Positions 32,731-44,095 of a DNA stretch of 64,000 bases are shown piece after piece; position 1 is the stretch's first letter; every line of letters starts with the position of its first letter. Both the position numbers and the translations under genes were made by a program. The notes below the pieces were generated by a model that was not told the DNA's origin, searched no databases, and saw only the letters and a program-made list of their open reading frames with translations. Origin of the DNA: Emydura subglobosa. Taxonomy: Eukaryota > Chordata > Testudines > Chelidae. The DNA is taken from contig ML680053.1 in assembly GCA_007922225.1 (NCBI GenBank), positions 14,639,877 through 14,703,876 of the forward strand, written 5' to 3'.

Positions 32731-33195
32731 TAACAACACAAGAAGGAAAGAACCCAGCTTCTTTTTAAAGCCCAGTGTGAGTTTACAATGTTGGCAGACA
32801 TCTTTTGACTTGTAAACTGAGTACAGGGAATCCTGAAATCATTGAGAGATCACAAGGTTGTGATTTAGGAACACTCCCTAGCAGGGGACAGTGTTGTGTG
32901 AATTGGGAGACGTGTTCTACATCAGATCTAACATGGCTGCTCCCAGCTGCAGACCTGGGAATCACTCCTGTCTGTGTTATTAAAGTTTTGTTCCTGACTC
33001 ATTCAATATTGTGTTCTTTAATGAACCCTCAAGATCATTACAGGTAACAGCACAAGAAGGAAAGAACCCCAATATGACTTTACAAGGTTGGCAGTCATCT
33101 TTTGACTTGTAAACTGAGCAAGGGAATCCTGAAATCATTGAGAGAGAGCAAGCTCTGCTAGAACCCAGATTTCTTAACCTTCTAGGAACACTACA
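32731..33195 (+). repeat. Direct repeat of a ~150-base leader segment
   Basis: The segment 32,731-32,876 ('taacaacacaagaaggaaag', 'tcttttgacttgtaaactga', 'aatcctgaaatcattgagag') recurs at 33,045-33,193 with small changes. The 168 bases between copies contain 'gtgttattaaagttttgttc' (an ATTAAA signal) and end in 'cattaca', so they may be a short LTR-like insertion. Confidence 0.65.
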
Positions 33196-33424
33196 AAGCC
33201 ACTCCTCCCTCAACAGGGGAGTGGAGGTTGAATAAGGTTATTGGTATTATACCATGTGTGATGATGATTATGGATGATGGCTGTTTATATTTAAATACTG
33301 CTGGCATTCATTCTTATTGCTGGAGTGTGGGCTTAGGGGTCACATCCTCAGCTGTATAAAGGGGAGCAGCTCTGTACCAGTTGACACTAGCTGAAGATCT
33401 TGCCCTTTGTGGCTATTTGTGTTT

Positions 33425-33480
33425 GTGGTTATCGTCTTGCACCTAGAGCCCCGGATGGGGGCTCATTGTACTGAAATGGA
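33425..33480 (+). repeat. Dispersed repeat fragment
   Basis: The words 'cttgcacctagagccccgga' match the 'gcacctagaggcc' part of the dispersed repeat at 30,750. Confidence 0.4.
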
Positions 33481-33639
33481 AAATGGAATGACTAAAGATA
33501 AAATCTGAGCACCATTGATTTCCATGGACTGTGTGGATACCCAGCATTTCTGAAAATCAGGACACCAGGTCAGAGGATAAATATATCTAACTTGTCTGTA
33601 GGTACTCAGCTTTGAAAATGGTTCCTTAAACAAATGCAA

Positions 33640-33960
33640 CACACTTTGGCCAAGATTTTAAAAAATGGGTGCTTAAAGTTAGGCTCGAAAGGATCGAGTT
33701 TCAAAAGTGCCTAAGTGACTTAGGAGCACAAGCGTTACTGAAGGGGAATCAGATCATGCTTCTAAGGCAGGCCAGCCTTCTAAAGTATTTAGGTGCAGAT
33801 AGGTGCCCAGTGGGATTTTCAAAAGTACATCAGCTTTGAGGCTAAGGGAATTATGCACAAGCTCTCGTTGCTAGGCACTTTTCAAAACCCTAGACCTAGT
33901 TCAGTGGCCGGATTTTTAAAAGCATTGAGTGCCCAGCAGTTCCCATGATTTCAGCTCCTC
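33640..33960. repeat. Cluster of decayed fold-back repeats
   Basis: Repeated words 'ttcaaaagtgcctaag', 'aaagtatttaggtgc', 'ttttcaaaagtac' and 'aggcacttttcaaaac' occur in both orientations. They belong to the fold-back class at 28,861 and 41,243. Confidence 0.5.
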
Positions 33961-33978
33961 TGACTATCAGGCCACTTA

Positions 33979-34113
33979 GGCCCTGGTTCAACAAAGCACT
34001 TCAGCATGTGCTTAACTTTAAGCATGTGAGTCATCCTATCCCTATTTAACAAAGCACTTAAGCACATGCTTAAAGTTAAGCATGCTCTTAAGTGTGTTGC
34101 TGAATTGAGGCCC
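33979..34113. repeat. Large palindromic element
   Basis: The left arm 'ggccctggttcaacaaagca' with 'agcatgtgcttaactttaag' is mirrored by 'ttaaagttaagcatgctctt' and 'gttgctgaattgagggcc'-like sequence at the right end. It could form a long hairpin. Probably it is a short non-autonomous DNA element. Confidence 0.65.
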
Positions 34114-35240
34114 TTTTTCAGGTGTTTGAATATGGATTTAGAAGCCTAATTTTCTGCACACAATTTTTCCATATCCTTGGCCCTTCAGTCTACCTTAAAA
34201 AATCTTGGCGTGACAGCAACCATCTCACATCTGTGTTCTTTGAGTTATTTGACAGGTAAGTTCCAAATTAAAAGCCACATACGCCCTCATTAGGGGGTGA
34301 ATGAGGACAAGAGGGAGACAAAAATATGACTTTTATTCTTCAAATGAACTGGCTGTCTGTTTCTATGAAAAAAAGAACATAAACCATAAGACATTTAGAA
34401 AGACCAAGTCATCTATCAAGTTCCTATTATATCAGTGACTGATCCAAGAAGAAAGCCCCTCCTCTGCCTCCCAGTTAAAGTTTGATTCCAGGCATCTGCT
34501 TTGACACTTGATTAGATGACTCATTGAATGCAGTGGGTTTCTGGAGGCAGATATGTACTGGTTTTTTTCCTTAGCAATACACTATATCATGAAGAATAAG
34601 TGTGCTTAAAGAGAGTGTGTGCGTCAATGGATTCGGAGTGCTTTGAAAAAAAAAATGTATTCCTTGAAGTTGTTTACAATAAGTGCTTGGAAATGTTCAT
34701 TCTCTTTACTTACTGAATCGTTCCCTCTCCATCACGGATACATAGGGAAAATGTTTGTTATTGTAGAATTGTTCATTTTTAAACACACACACAAAAACAA
34801 TTCCAATAGAATTCTTACAAACCTTTAAAGTTAGGCCTCAACTATTTGACAGGGTCCCTTGAAATATCAAAGGTCATTAGTAAATGTCACGGCTAAATAT
34901 ATATTTATGCTTCAGTATCATGCTCTGATAGGGCCAGGTCTAGGAAGCAATACAGTTATACTGACATATTTCAGTCAGAGTTCGGGTAAAGCTCAGGAAA
35001 TAGAGCCCTCAGTTGGGGGTTAGATTTACTAGTAGTTTCTGATGACTCCATTAATAGCATTCAGGTCCCCAAACTACCATTACGATTTTATTTCCAGCGG
35101 ATAATATCAAAATCCCTGTTAACAATCTTGTAATATATTACCCTGGATCCTACAAAACAACATCTCTTTGCACTGCCAGAGTGTGTATAACTGTGTGATT
35201 ATGCTGACTGCTATTGACTGGATTGCAGAGAGCTTTCATG
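34114..35240. other. No gene or clear repeat seen
   Basis: This is unassigned AT-rich sequence with a short AC run near 34,783. A 69-codon frame at 34,619-34,828 has no motif. Confidence 0.4.
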
Positions 35241-35254
35241 GAGTCGAGAGGACA

Positions 35255-36170
35255 GACAGAACCATTAGATCATCTAGTTTGACTTCCGGTATATAACAGG
35301 CCATTGAATTTCATCCCGTTATCTTTGTATTGAGCCCAATAACTTGTGCTTGATTAAAGCATATCTTCCGGAAAGGCATCTGGTCTTGATTTGAAGACTT
35401 CAAGACATGGAGAATCCACCACTTCTCTTAGTAATTCGTTTCAATGGTTAACCACCTTCACTTAAACACTAAAATCAAGTTACTTCTCAATCTTCTTTTT
35501 GACAAGCTAAACAGATCAAGCTCTTTAAGTCTCTCTGGCCTGTTCTGCACCTAAAAATTAGATTACCCTAGCTACATCATTCAGGGCTGTGAAAAATTTT
35601 GCATCCTGTGCAATGTAGTTAGGTTGACCCTAACCCTCACTGTAGACACGGCTAGGTTGACAAGAGAATTATTCTGTTGACCAAGCTGCCACCTCTCAGA
35701 GAAGTGGATTAACTACATCAACGGAAAAACCCTTTCAGATGACATAGGAAGTATCTACTCTACAACGGCACAGCTGCAGACCCGTAGCTGTGCTGCTGTA
35801 CCCACTGTAGTGTAGACATGGTTGCAAAGGCATTTTGTCCAGCCCTTAATTCATTTTGTGACTCTTTTCTCCATCCTCTTTAATTTTTCAACATCTTTTT
35901 AAAAATGTGGACACTAGAACCAGATGTAGCATTCTGGTATTGGTTTCACCAATACTATATACAGAGGAAAAATTATCTCCTTACTTCTGCTCCCCTGTTT
36001 ATACATCCAAAGATCGCATTAGCATTTTTTGTCATAGCATCACACAATTCAGTTGCTTATCTGCTAAGACCCCTTAATCCTTTTCAGAGTCATTGCTTTC
36101 CAGATTCCACATTTTTAGAACATGACGCTTAATATTACCATTACCTAGTTGTGTCCCCCCCCTTTAACTC
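35255..36170 (-). mobile_element. CR1 LINE fragment, minus strand, interrupted
   Basis: Read on the plus strand it shows the reverse complement of the CR1 3' half: 'agatcatctagtttgacttc', 'ttgatttgaagacttcaaga', 'ggagaatccaccacttctct', then after an interruption 'gtccagcccttaattcattt', 'ttcaacatctttttaaaaat' and 'ctatatacagaggaaaaatt'. It is too decayed to translate. A GTCTACAC-type element splits it at about 35,545-35,822. Confidence 0.7.
35545..35822. mobile_element. Non-autonomous GTCTACAC-type element nested in CR1
   Basis: It contains 'tagctacatcattcagggct', 'ccacctctcagagaagtgga' and 'ctgtagtgtagacatggt', the common words of the family also seen at 41.6, 55.2 and 55.6 kb. CR1 sequence continues on both sides. 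No clean target duplication was found. Confidence 0.6.
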
Positions 36171-36340
36171 AAAGTCTTAGCAGCTTGTCTTTTTGAAGCT
36201 GAAGGACCAGAGTTCTAGCCCAGCTCCCCAGGTGAATGTGGGATTTGTCTACTAATAGTGGTCTGATGTCAGCACCATGTTTCAGAATGGTTCCTGAACA
36301 GCATTGTTGTCTGAATCACACATATTCATTATAATGCCAA

Positions 36341-38466
36341 AGAATGGCCATACCGGGTCAGACCAATGGTCCATCTAGCCCAGTATCCTGTCTTCTGACA
36401 GTGGCCAATGCCAAATGCTTCAGAGGCAATGAATAGAACAGGTAAACATCAAGTGAGCCATCTCATCGGCCATTCCCAGCCTCTGGCAAAGAGCAATCCC
36501 TGCCTATCCTGATTAATAGTGAATTTATCTAGTTCTTTTCTGAACTCCATTATAGTCTTGGCCTTAACAACAACATTTGGCAAGGATTTTCATAGGTTGA
36601 CTATATGTTATGTGAAGAAATACTTCCTTTGGTTTGCTTTAAACCTGCTTCCTATTAATTTCATTTGGTGACTCCTAGTTTTTGTGTTATGAGGAGTAAC
36701 TAACACTTCCTTATTTACTTTCTCCACACCAATCATGATTTTATAAACCTCTATCATATCCCCCTTCAGTCGTCGCTTTTCCAAGCTGAAAAGTCACAGT
36801 CTTATTAATCTCTTCTCATAAGGAAGCTTTTCCATAGCCCTAATCATTTTTGTTGCCCTTTTCTGTACCTTTTCTAATTTCAATACATCTTTTTTGAGAT
36901 TGGGTGACCAGATCGGCACACAGTATTCCAGCTTTTTTGACTGCAACTGCACATTGAGTAGATGTTTTCAGAGAACTATCTAAAATGACTCCAAGATCTC
37001 TTTCTTGAGTGGTAACAGCTAACATAGACCTCATCATTGTATGCATTGTATACATAGTTAGGATTATATAGACATTGTATTTTATCTGCCATTTTGTTGC
37101 CCAGTCACCCAGATTTGGGAGATCCCTTTGTAACTCTTTGCAGTCTGCTTTGGATTTAAGTATCTTGATATAGTTTTGTATCATCTGCAAATTTTGCCAC
37201 CTCACTGTTTATTCCTTTTTCCAGGTAATTTATGAATCTGTTGAACAGTACTGGTCCCAGTACAAATTACTGGGGGATGTCTCTATTTACCTCTCTCTGT
37301 TCTGAAAAATGACTATTTATTCCTACCCTTTGTTTCCTAACTTTTAACCAGCTACTAATCCATGAGAGGACCTTCCCTCTTACCCCATGATCGCTTACTT
37401 TGCTTAAGAGTCTTTTCTGAGAGATCTTGTCAAAGGCTTTCTGAAAATCGAAATACACTATATCCACTGGATCACCCTTGTCCACATGCCTGTTGACCCC
37501 TCAAAGAATTCTAATAGATTGATGAAGCATGATTTCCCTTTACTAAAATCATGTTGACTCTTCCTCAACACATTGTGTTCATCTCTGTGTCTGATAATTC
37601 TGTTCTTTACTATAGCTTCAACCAATTTGCCTGGTATTGAAGTTAGGCTTTCAGGCCTGTAATTGCCGGGATTGCCTCTGGAGCCTTTTTAAAAAATTGG
37701 TGTCACATTAAATAGCCTCCAGTCATCTGGTACAGAAGCTGATTTAAATGATAGGATCCATACCACAGTTAGTAATTCTGCAATTTCACATTTGAGTTCC
37801 TTCAGAACTCTTGGGTGGATACTATGTGGTCCTGGTGTCTTATTACTGTTTAATTTATAAATTTGCTTCAAAATTTCCTCTAATGACATCTCAATCTGGG
37901 ACAGTTCCTCAGATTTGTCACCTAAAAATGGCTCAGGTTTGAGAGTCTCCCTAACATCCTCAGCCGTGATGACTGATGCAAAGAATTCATTTAGTTTCTC
38001 TACAATGGCCTTATCTTCCTTGAGTTCTCCTTTAGCATTTTGATCATCCTATGGTCCCACTGGTTGTTTAGCAGGCTTCCTGCTTCTCATGTCCTTACAA
38101 TTTTTTTGCTGTTACTTTTTGAGTCTTTCTCTAGCTGTTCTTCAAATCCTTTTTTGGCCTTCCTAATTATATTTTTACACTTCAATTGCCAGAGTTTATG
38201 TGCCTTTCTATTTTCTTCAATAGGATTTAATTTCCACTTTTTAAAGGATGCCTTTTTGCCTCTAACTGCTTCTTTTACTTTATTGTTTAGCGACAGTGAC
38301 ACTTTTTTGGTCCTCTTACCATATTTTGTATTTTGGTGTATACATTTAAATAGAGTTTCTATTATGGTACCTTTAAGAAATTTCCACGCAGCTTGCAGGG
38401 ATTTCACTTTTGGCACTGTATCTTTTTAATTTCCGTTAACTAACTTCCTCATTTTTGTGTAGTTCA
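36341..38466 (-). mobile_element. CR1-group LINE, copy A, 5'-truncated
   Basis: The minus-strand coding remnants run 5' to 3' as LKCKNIIRKAKKGFEEQLEK (38.15 kb), KLNSNKTPGPHSIHPRVLKE (37.8 kb), [20 protein letters not shown] (37.45 kb) and TTQERDLGVILDSSLKTSTQ (37.0 kb). The non-coding 3' end has 'ccataccgggtcagaccaat' near 36,350. It covers the RT domain to the 3' end and lacks the endonuclease. Frameshifts separate the pieces. It is the same subfamily as copy C at 51.0-54.6 kb and is cut at 38,466, within sequence that continues in copy C at 53,996. Confidence 0.85.
37267..37485 (-). pseudogene. Reverse transcriptase palm remnant of LINE copy A
   Basis: This 72-codon frame holds [20 protein letters not shown] and then WISSWLKVRKQRVGINSHFS, the first catalytic aspartate region and the following palm of the CR1-type enzyme. 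It ends in a stop before the GxxQGS motif. Other parts of the enzyme are in shifted frames up- and downstream. Confidence 0.75.
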
Positions 38467-38976
38467 CTGATTATCAACTCAGGTGCTTGGAACCAGGGAT
38501 GATGCACTGAGTTGAATATATATTTTCCATTAGGGAATGTTTATTTCATGACCTAGAGACCAGTATATTACTAAACTGCTTTTATCTCCTAATTTTGCAA
38601 GAAAGGTAAAAACTGTATTTTGGAGCGCTCCCATCTTGAAGAGAGGCAGAGTGTGAGCAGGTCAGCCAAATCCAGAACTTCCCATCCTTTACGTGTACCT
38701 GAGGCCAGTAAAAACTGAACACACAGCTGACTAACAATAATTTGTGGGTCACTCTGTACCCCACTGGCAAACTCGGCAGCCACATCTCTTACCAAAGGTC
38801 AAGTCACCTACTGAACAAGCTCAGAAAACATAATGTATAAAATGAGAGCAGACTGCAGATATATCTACATTCAAAAACCAAGTTGATTATTACAGGGCTT
38901 AGGGAAGGGAATATACCCCTCCCCCCTACTTTCCATTCATCCCCCCCAATCCCCCATACACACTAATAGTATATAT
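38467..38976. other. No gene or clear repeat seen
   Basis: This is unassigned sequence with C-rich runs from 38,921 to 38,955. Confidence 0.4.
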
Positions 38977-39661
38977 CAGTGGTTCTCAAACTTTTTGTAC
39001 TGGTGACCCCTTTCACACAGCAAGCCTCTGTGCCACTCCCTTCCCCCAATGCCCCAACCCTTGCACTCCCCACTGTCGCCCCTACCCCCTGAACCATGCC
39101 CCCTTTGCCCCTAACCTGTGTACTTCCCCCTTCCCCCATGCCCACCGGGGGAAACTGACCTGCATACACGGAGTGGCTGGTATTTCTGCTCGCTCCCCCC
39201 TCCAATGCGGCTCCTCTGCGCACCCCTAGGGGGCTGTGTGTTTGTGTTGGAGGGGGGAGGAGTGAGGAGCAACCCCATGGCTCCCTGTATCCAGGTCACT
39301 TTTCCCACCTGGCTGTGTAAGGGGAGGGCAGAGAGCAGCAGCTACTGATGCTCACATCTCAGCACAGCCCATGTGGTGAAAGTGACCTGGATGAAGGAAG
39401 CCCTGGCATTGCTCCTTGCTCCCCCCCTCCTCCCCCCCCCCACAGCCCCTTAGGAGTGCGTGGAGGAACATTGAGAGTTGTGAGCATTACTTATATGTCC
39501 CCGATTGCTCCCCACCCCATGTTCCTTTGCCCGGAAGAAGTCGGGAGGCTGGAAGCTCACAGCCCCGCAAATGGTGGTGCTTGCGGCTCACAGCTCGGGA
39601 CCCCCACGAAACCACTTTGCGACCTCCTTAGTGGTCGCAACTCCCAGTTTGAGAACCTATG
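38977..39661. mobile_element. Non-autonomous hAT (Charlie-like) element
   Basis: The left terminus CAGTGGTTCTCAAACTT is mirrored by 'agtttgagaacctatg' at the right end, the terminal inverted repeat of Charlie-type hAT elements. The interior is C-rich and G-rich, keeping frames of 76-104 codons open without any transposase motif. The flanks GTATATAT and ATATAAAG are too diverged to prove a duplication. Confidence 0.7.
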
Positions 39662-41097
39662 ATATAAAGTACAGCATGTTTATTCTAGTGCAAGTACAGT
39701 CGAGTCAGTCAATGACATTTAAGGGTACTGGAAGAATATAAAGGGGAAGAAAGAAAAATGATGGGGAGCCTTGAGCCAAAAGATGTTTTGCCATTAGCTG
39801 CACTGGGACTTGTATTAAGCCCGTTATTCTTTACTTTGCCAGTTCTCAGGTTAGATATTATATGTTCCTATTGCAGGGGTTTTCTGGCTCTTTCTTCTTG
39901 TGGATGGCTTTGTAAAGGAAAGATTCTGATTGATCCACCTTCCCACTAAATCCCCACTGCTTGCTCTTCAGAATGTTGTGGCCCCCAGGCAGGCATACAT
40001 GCAGGCTCCTGATGGCTCACACATCTGTTTGAAACTCTCTGTCCCATTGGGTTTTGCTCAGATGTTTCCTTTTTAAATTAAAGAATGTTAAGACCTTCTG
40101 GGGGTGAAATTTATCCTGGGGTGAAGGCCAAGAGAAGACCTGTGTGCCGATAAAGTCCTCACACAAGCCTGAGTTAAGTGGTGTGTGGAGCGTGCCCTGG
40201 TCATCTGCCCAGAAAGGGATTTCACCAATGGAGAGTACAGCTCAACCCACAAAACACGTGTTCACTTCCTTGCCGTCCCTCTGGTTTGAGGGCATGTCCC
40301 ACCACTGGGGAAAACATTCCCTTTTAGAGAAACGAGCATTTTTGTAGCTGAAAAGGAAATGTAAAGTAGCATGCTGTATAAAATGCTACCAATTACAGTT
40401 CTTTTGTTCTCAGATTAAGCCGTGTGTGGGACGTATACATGCCAAGAGCAGACAGTCTATGCTCATAAAGATTCTACATATCTCTTTACCTCTTTTCCTG
40501 TTCCTGAACACAGCCATGCTTCTGCCACTATCATGCATACAATAATATACTGGTGCCTGACCTTTCTGTGATAAAGACAAGAAGAGATGGCAGCAAATTA
40601 TCTAGTCCCAGAAGACTGGGGTGAGCAGCAGACTGGAAAGGTGGAGAGCAGTTTGTTTCTTAGCTACCAGAAGGTATAATATCTAACTGCACATTTTATT
40701 GCAATACAGGAGAATACTATCCTTTATTTCTTAACACCCGCTCAGACAGATTCTGGTGTTCTTACTCCTGGTGAGTAGTATGTTACTCCACAATTAGCCC
40801 CATTGGCTTTAAAGGGACTGCTCACAGAGTAAGATACTACCTAGTGTAAGTAAGTGTGTCAAAATTTGGTCTATATATAATAATCAGGCTGTGGTCAGCT
40901 TTTGGAAATGTTATTGTTTTCATATGTACTGAGTAATACATGTTAAATATCATACCCTGTTTGGTGTATTTGCAAGTTTATAGCACCTCTCCGTTGTAAT
41001 GCCCTGTTGTGAGACAAAATAGAAAATATACTAAACAAAAAAGGTCTGAATATTAAAAATGTTATAATTTTCCTATATAATAATACGATAACTATTA
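39662..41097. other. No gene or clear repeat seen
   Basis: No domain-bearing frame, transposon terminus or RNA gene was recognised. Confidence 0.4.
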
Positions 41098-41242
41098 ATA
41101 AATAAGGCTTTGTATTTGTTTATCACTTTTCATGCCTAGGTCTCAAAAGCAAGGGTGTGTTCAAGGCAAAATGACAAAGGATGGGTCTCATCATCATCCT
41201 CATTTTACAAATGGTGAAACTAAGGCCAGAAATGTTTAAACC
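41098..41242 (+). repeat. MIR-type SINE, left part
   Basis: The words 'atcatcctcattttacaaat' and 'ggtgaaactaaggccagaaa' match the MIR core. The element is split after 'aatgtttaaa' and continues at 41,493. Confidence 0.65.
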
Positions 41243-41492
41243 ACTGGGCCAAATCATGAGCCAATGCAAACTGACCGAGTTCATTTAAGGCAGTCGAGCT
41301 ATGTGGATTTACACAAGTTTTCAAACTTGTGTGCCTAAAGTTAGGCACCCAGATTCATACATAGGTATGTAAATACACAGCGGACTGATTTCTAGAAGTA
41401 TTGAGTTTCTGCAAGTTCTCAGTACTTCTGAAAGGTAGGATAATTTTATTTAGGTGCCTAACTTTAGACACATAGTGTTGAAAATGTAGGCC
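41243..41492. repeat. Fold-back element inserted in MIR
   Basis: It begins 'gggccaaatcatgagcc' and ends 'gttgaaaatgtaggcc'. Inside are inverted words 'gcctaaagttaggcacc' and 'ggtgcctaactttagac'. It separates the two MIR halves. Confidence 0.6.
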
Positions 41493-41600
41493 TATGTGAC
41501 TTGTCCAAGAACATCAGTGATTTAGTGGCAAAACTGAGATTAGAACCAAGTTCTCCTGATACCCAATCTTGTATTAGCTCCATCGGATGCTGGATACATC
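41493..41600 (+). repeat. MIR-type SINE, right part
   Basis: The words 'tatgtgacttgtccaagaac', 'gcaaaactgagattagaacc' and 'aagttctcctgatacccaat' continue the MIR order exactly where the left part stopped. Confidence 0.65.
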
Positions 41601-41647
41601 ACCTGTTTTCAAGTACTTTATTTTTCTGTAGTAGTTCTGAGAGCTTG

Positions 41648-41902
41648 TTTACACTTGAAATGCTTCAGCACTTCTGTAGCACTTCAGTGTAGACACTACC
41701 TATGCTATCAAGAGGAGTTCATGCTTCAATGTAGGAAGATAATCCACCTCCCTGAGAAGTGGTAGCTAGGTCAGTGGAAGGAGTCTCCCATCAACCTAGT
41801 GCTGTCTACACCAGGGTTTAGGTCATCTTAACTCTGTCGCTCAGGGGCTGTGGATTTTTCGCACCCCGGGCTTGACCTAACTTTTTAGTGTAGACCAGGG
41901 CT
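41648..41902. mobile_element. Non-autonomous GTCTACAC-type element
   Basis: The ends 'agcttgtttacacttgaaat' and 'tttagtgtagaccaggg' are inverted, and CTGAG flanks both sides (41,638-41,645 region and 41,902-41,906). The interior shares 'cacttcagtgtagacactac' with the copies at 55.2 and 55.6 kb. Confidence 0.6.
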
Positions 41903-41906
41903 GAGC

Positions 41907-42375
41907 CTCATCTCCCTGAGATGACATAATAAACTAGGGGAAGGGGCTGGGAATTGTTCCCTGAGCTATGAAAGGCCCAAAATATAGTTGAATGTCCATA
42001 GCGGTACAGCATGGAGTGCCAGGCAGGGGGGACTCCCTTTGCCAGACAAGGTGGTGTGAATGGGTTAGCTGAAGAGCAGGGCATGGCAGTGACTTCACAG
42101 TTTAGTCTCCACAATATATCTTTGGGAATGAGGCCATGCCATAGAGTGTGGTAATAGCAGGAGACCCAGACCTTGCTCTTGTCTGCGGGAGGATTTGTCC
42201 TTTTTAATAGATCCCTCGTTGTCTCTCAACTCTGAATTCAATCTTTGCCTGGGTGACAAAAATTTCACACTAAGGTGGTATTTATGCTTGAAAGTTAATT
42301 CAGATTAAGGTAGGGTATGAATATAAAATGCAACAGCTATTTCTGAATAACTCCTTGTGTAGATGAGTCCTAAGA
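41907..42375. other. No gene or clear repeat seen
   Basis: Unassigned sequence; frames are under 70 codons. Confidence 0.4.
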
Positions 42376-42605
42376 AGTTGTCTGTGCACCAAAGTTGCAC
42401 TGATTTAACTTGTCAGTTTAGTTAAACTGGTGGTGTGTGGACTCTCATTTATATTGGTTTAAAACTGTACAAGTACAAACTAAACCAGTATGACCAGTTT
42501 TAAACTGATATAAGACGCTACACATGACAGTTGCACTGATTTAACATAACTGGCATAAAAAAACCACACCTTTAGTTACATTGGGACAACTTTGTGTGTA
42601 GCCCA
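42376..42605. mobile_element. Fold-back element with TTTAAACTGG words
   Basis: 'gttgcactgatttaac' occurs at 42,393 and 42,531. In the middle, 'tatattggtttaaaactg' faces 'ccagttttaaactgatat', giving internal symmetry. The ends 'gttgtctgtgcacc' and 'tgtgtgtagcccaca' are weakly inverted. It probably is a non-autonomous DNA element. Confidence 0.5.
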
Positions 42606-43290
42606 CACCTAAGAAAATAGAGGTAAGCCAGAACCAATTAGGTGTTGCAGCTTCTGTGGTCCCATATGGTTTTGTTCCAAGCATAGTGCTGTACCGTGTG
42701 TTTCCTGATGCTGTGTGCTTTGGAGCTGGCCAGGATGAGGAAGTGGAAAAGGAAAATTGCCCAAAGTACTGTGATGGAAATGCAATCAACCTTTAGACCA
42801 TTAGTGTGAACAACAATAATAATGTGACTAAGATGCTCTCAGCAGGTTTTTTTTTTTTAATCTTCACCTATGCTAGGGTGAAATTTTAACTTTAAAGAGA
42901 AGAGAGTTTGAGCTTTAGATAAAAGAGAGTAACCTGTGATACTGTGTTAAATTAATTCTGCTGTAAATTTTAAGGAATGCTTTGCTAAGACCCAAAAGAA
43001 GTACCAATACCCACTCAGTACGTAGCTCTCCGAGCTTCCCCTTCTGTCATTCTAACAAAATACCTGGCATTGCTCATCTCCTGAAGTCAATGGGATGTAA
43101 GGGAGCTCAGCGCTTTGCATTATCCAATTCATTTTTAACTCTCTGCAGTGTCATCTTCTACTAACAGCTGAAGCACCTCCCACTGGTCTTTAAATCACTC
43201 CAGAGCTCTGCTCCAGCCTGCATCTCTGATTTTATTTTAGTCTATGGCTCATCCCCTTGCTTTGACTCCACTCGTACCTCTCCCGTGATT
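42606..43290. other. No gene or clear repeat seen
   Basis: The words 'ctgaagtcaatgggatgtaa' near 43,081 suggest a fold-back remnant. Nothing else was recognised. Confidence 0.4.
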
Positions 43291-43299
43291 GTCTCTTTG

Positions 43300-43537
43300 G
43301 GTACATCTACACGGCAAAAAACAAACAAGAGCCACCTCCAGGAACTCAGATCAACTGACTTCATGGCTAAAAATAGCAGTTGTAGATGTTCCCACTTAGG
43401 CTGGTGCCCGGGCTCTGAGACCCTCCCCTCCAGCCTGAACAGGAATGTCTATTGTTAGCCAGGTAGTGCGAGCCCAAGTTGGTTGACTTGGGATCTGAGA
43501 CTCGCTGCTGTGTGGGCTTTTATGGAATGTAGACGTA
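43300..43537. mobile_element. Non-autonomous hAT-type element with CTCTTTG flanks
   Basis: The element starts GGTACATCTACACGG and ends TGTAGACGTA, short inverted termini. CTCTTTG flanks it at 43,293-43,299 and 43,538-43,544, a 7-base match consistent with an 8-bp hAT duplication with one changed base. There is no coding capacity. Confidence 0.7.
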
Positions 43538-43831
43538 CTCTTTGTCTCCTTCCTCACATCCGATCTCCATCATGCCCAATTTTGTCAAAACACAAAAGTT
43601 TTCAAAAAATCAAAAAAGTTTGATGGTGGGGGTGGGCGAAGCCATTTTTGGTAGAAAAATGTTGACCAACTCTACTAATAGCAAATATATTTTATACTTC
43701 TCATGGGCATACTTTCATGCAGTCTGTGTTGCTTTTCGTTAGACATTGATAGCCAATGCAAGTTTTGTTGCAATGGTTAAATATTCTAGTGGTTGAGATT
43801 TGTTGTTCTGAATATCATTTTTTCAAAATTT

Positions 43832-43880
43832 CATCAGACTTGTGTAACAGACTGTAACATCAGACTTGTGTAACAGACTG
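43832..43880 (+). repeat. 26-bp tandem duplication
   Basis: The unit beginning CATCAGACTTGTGTAACAG runs 43,832-43,857 and is repeated without change over its first 23 bases at 43,858-43,880. It looks like a recent local duplication. Confidence 0.85.
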
Positions 43881-43999
43881 AGAGAAAAACTCCAGTGACT
43901 CCAAAGTTGAACACAGAGCTGGGTTTGAGTTTTCTGCTTTTGTTCTTTGCCAGGTGTTTATTGTTCATTATTTGTATTTCAGTAGGGTCTAGAGGTCAC

Positions 44000-44095
44000 A
44001 GCTGAAATCAGGATTCCAATATGCTTGGCACTATGCAAACATATATTAAAAGGCAGTACTTGCCCCAAAGATTTGACAGTCTAAGGGATAAATTA
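44000..44095 (+). repeat. Dispersed repeat fragment
   Basis: The words 'ccaatatgcttggcactatg' and 'gtacttgccccaaagatttg' match the right half of the dispersed repeat at 20.3-21.4 kb. Confidence 0.5.

Larger units (their letters stand above)
32165..33300 (+). mobile_element. ERV-like LTR and untranslated leader
   Basis: The left part has promoter features of an LTR U3: repeated ATTGG words (32,211, 32,242 and a near match at 32,285), then a TATA box at 32,325-32,334. GC-richer R/U5-like sequence follows. From 32,731 a leader-like segment begins and is partly repeated at 33,045. No gag, pol or env reading frame was found, so nothing here can make viral proteins. The assignment rests on promoter layout and remembered resemblance to turtle ERV LTRs. 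Limits are approximate. Confidence 0.5.

Noticed and set aside
36165..36225. tRNA-derived SINE
   Set aside because: The words 'gcagcttgtctttttgaagc' and 'agttctagcccagctcccc' loosely recall pol III boxes, but spacing and sequence are too far from consensus.
38040..38429. 129-codon plus-strand frame rich in Phe, Ser and Leu
   Set aside because: It is the antisense of LINE copy A. The real coding remnant is on the minus strand.
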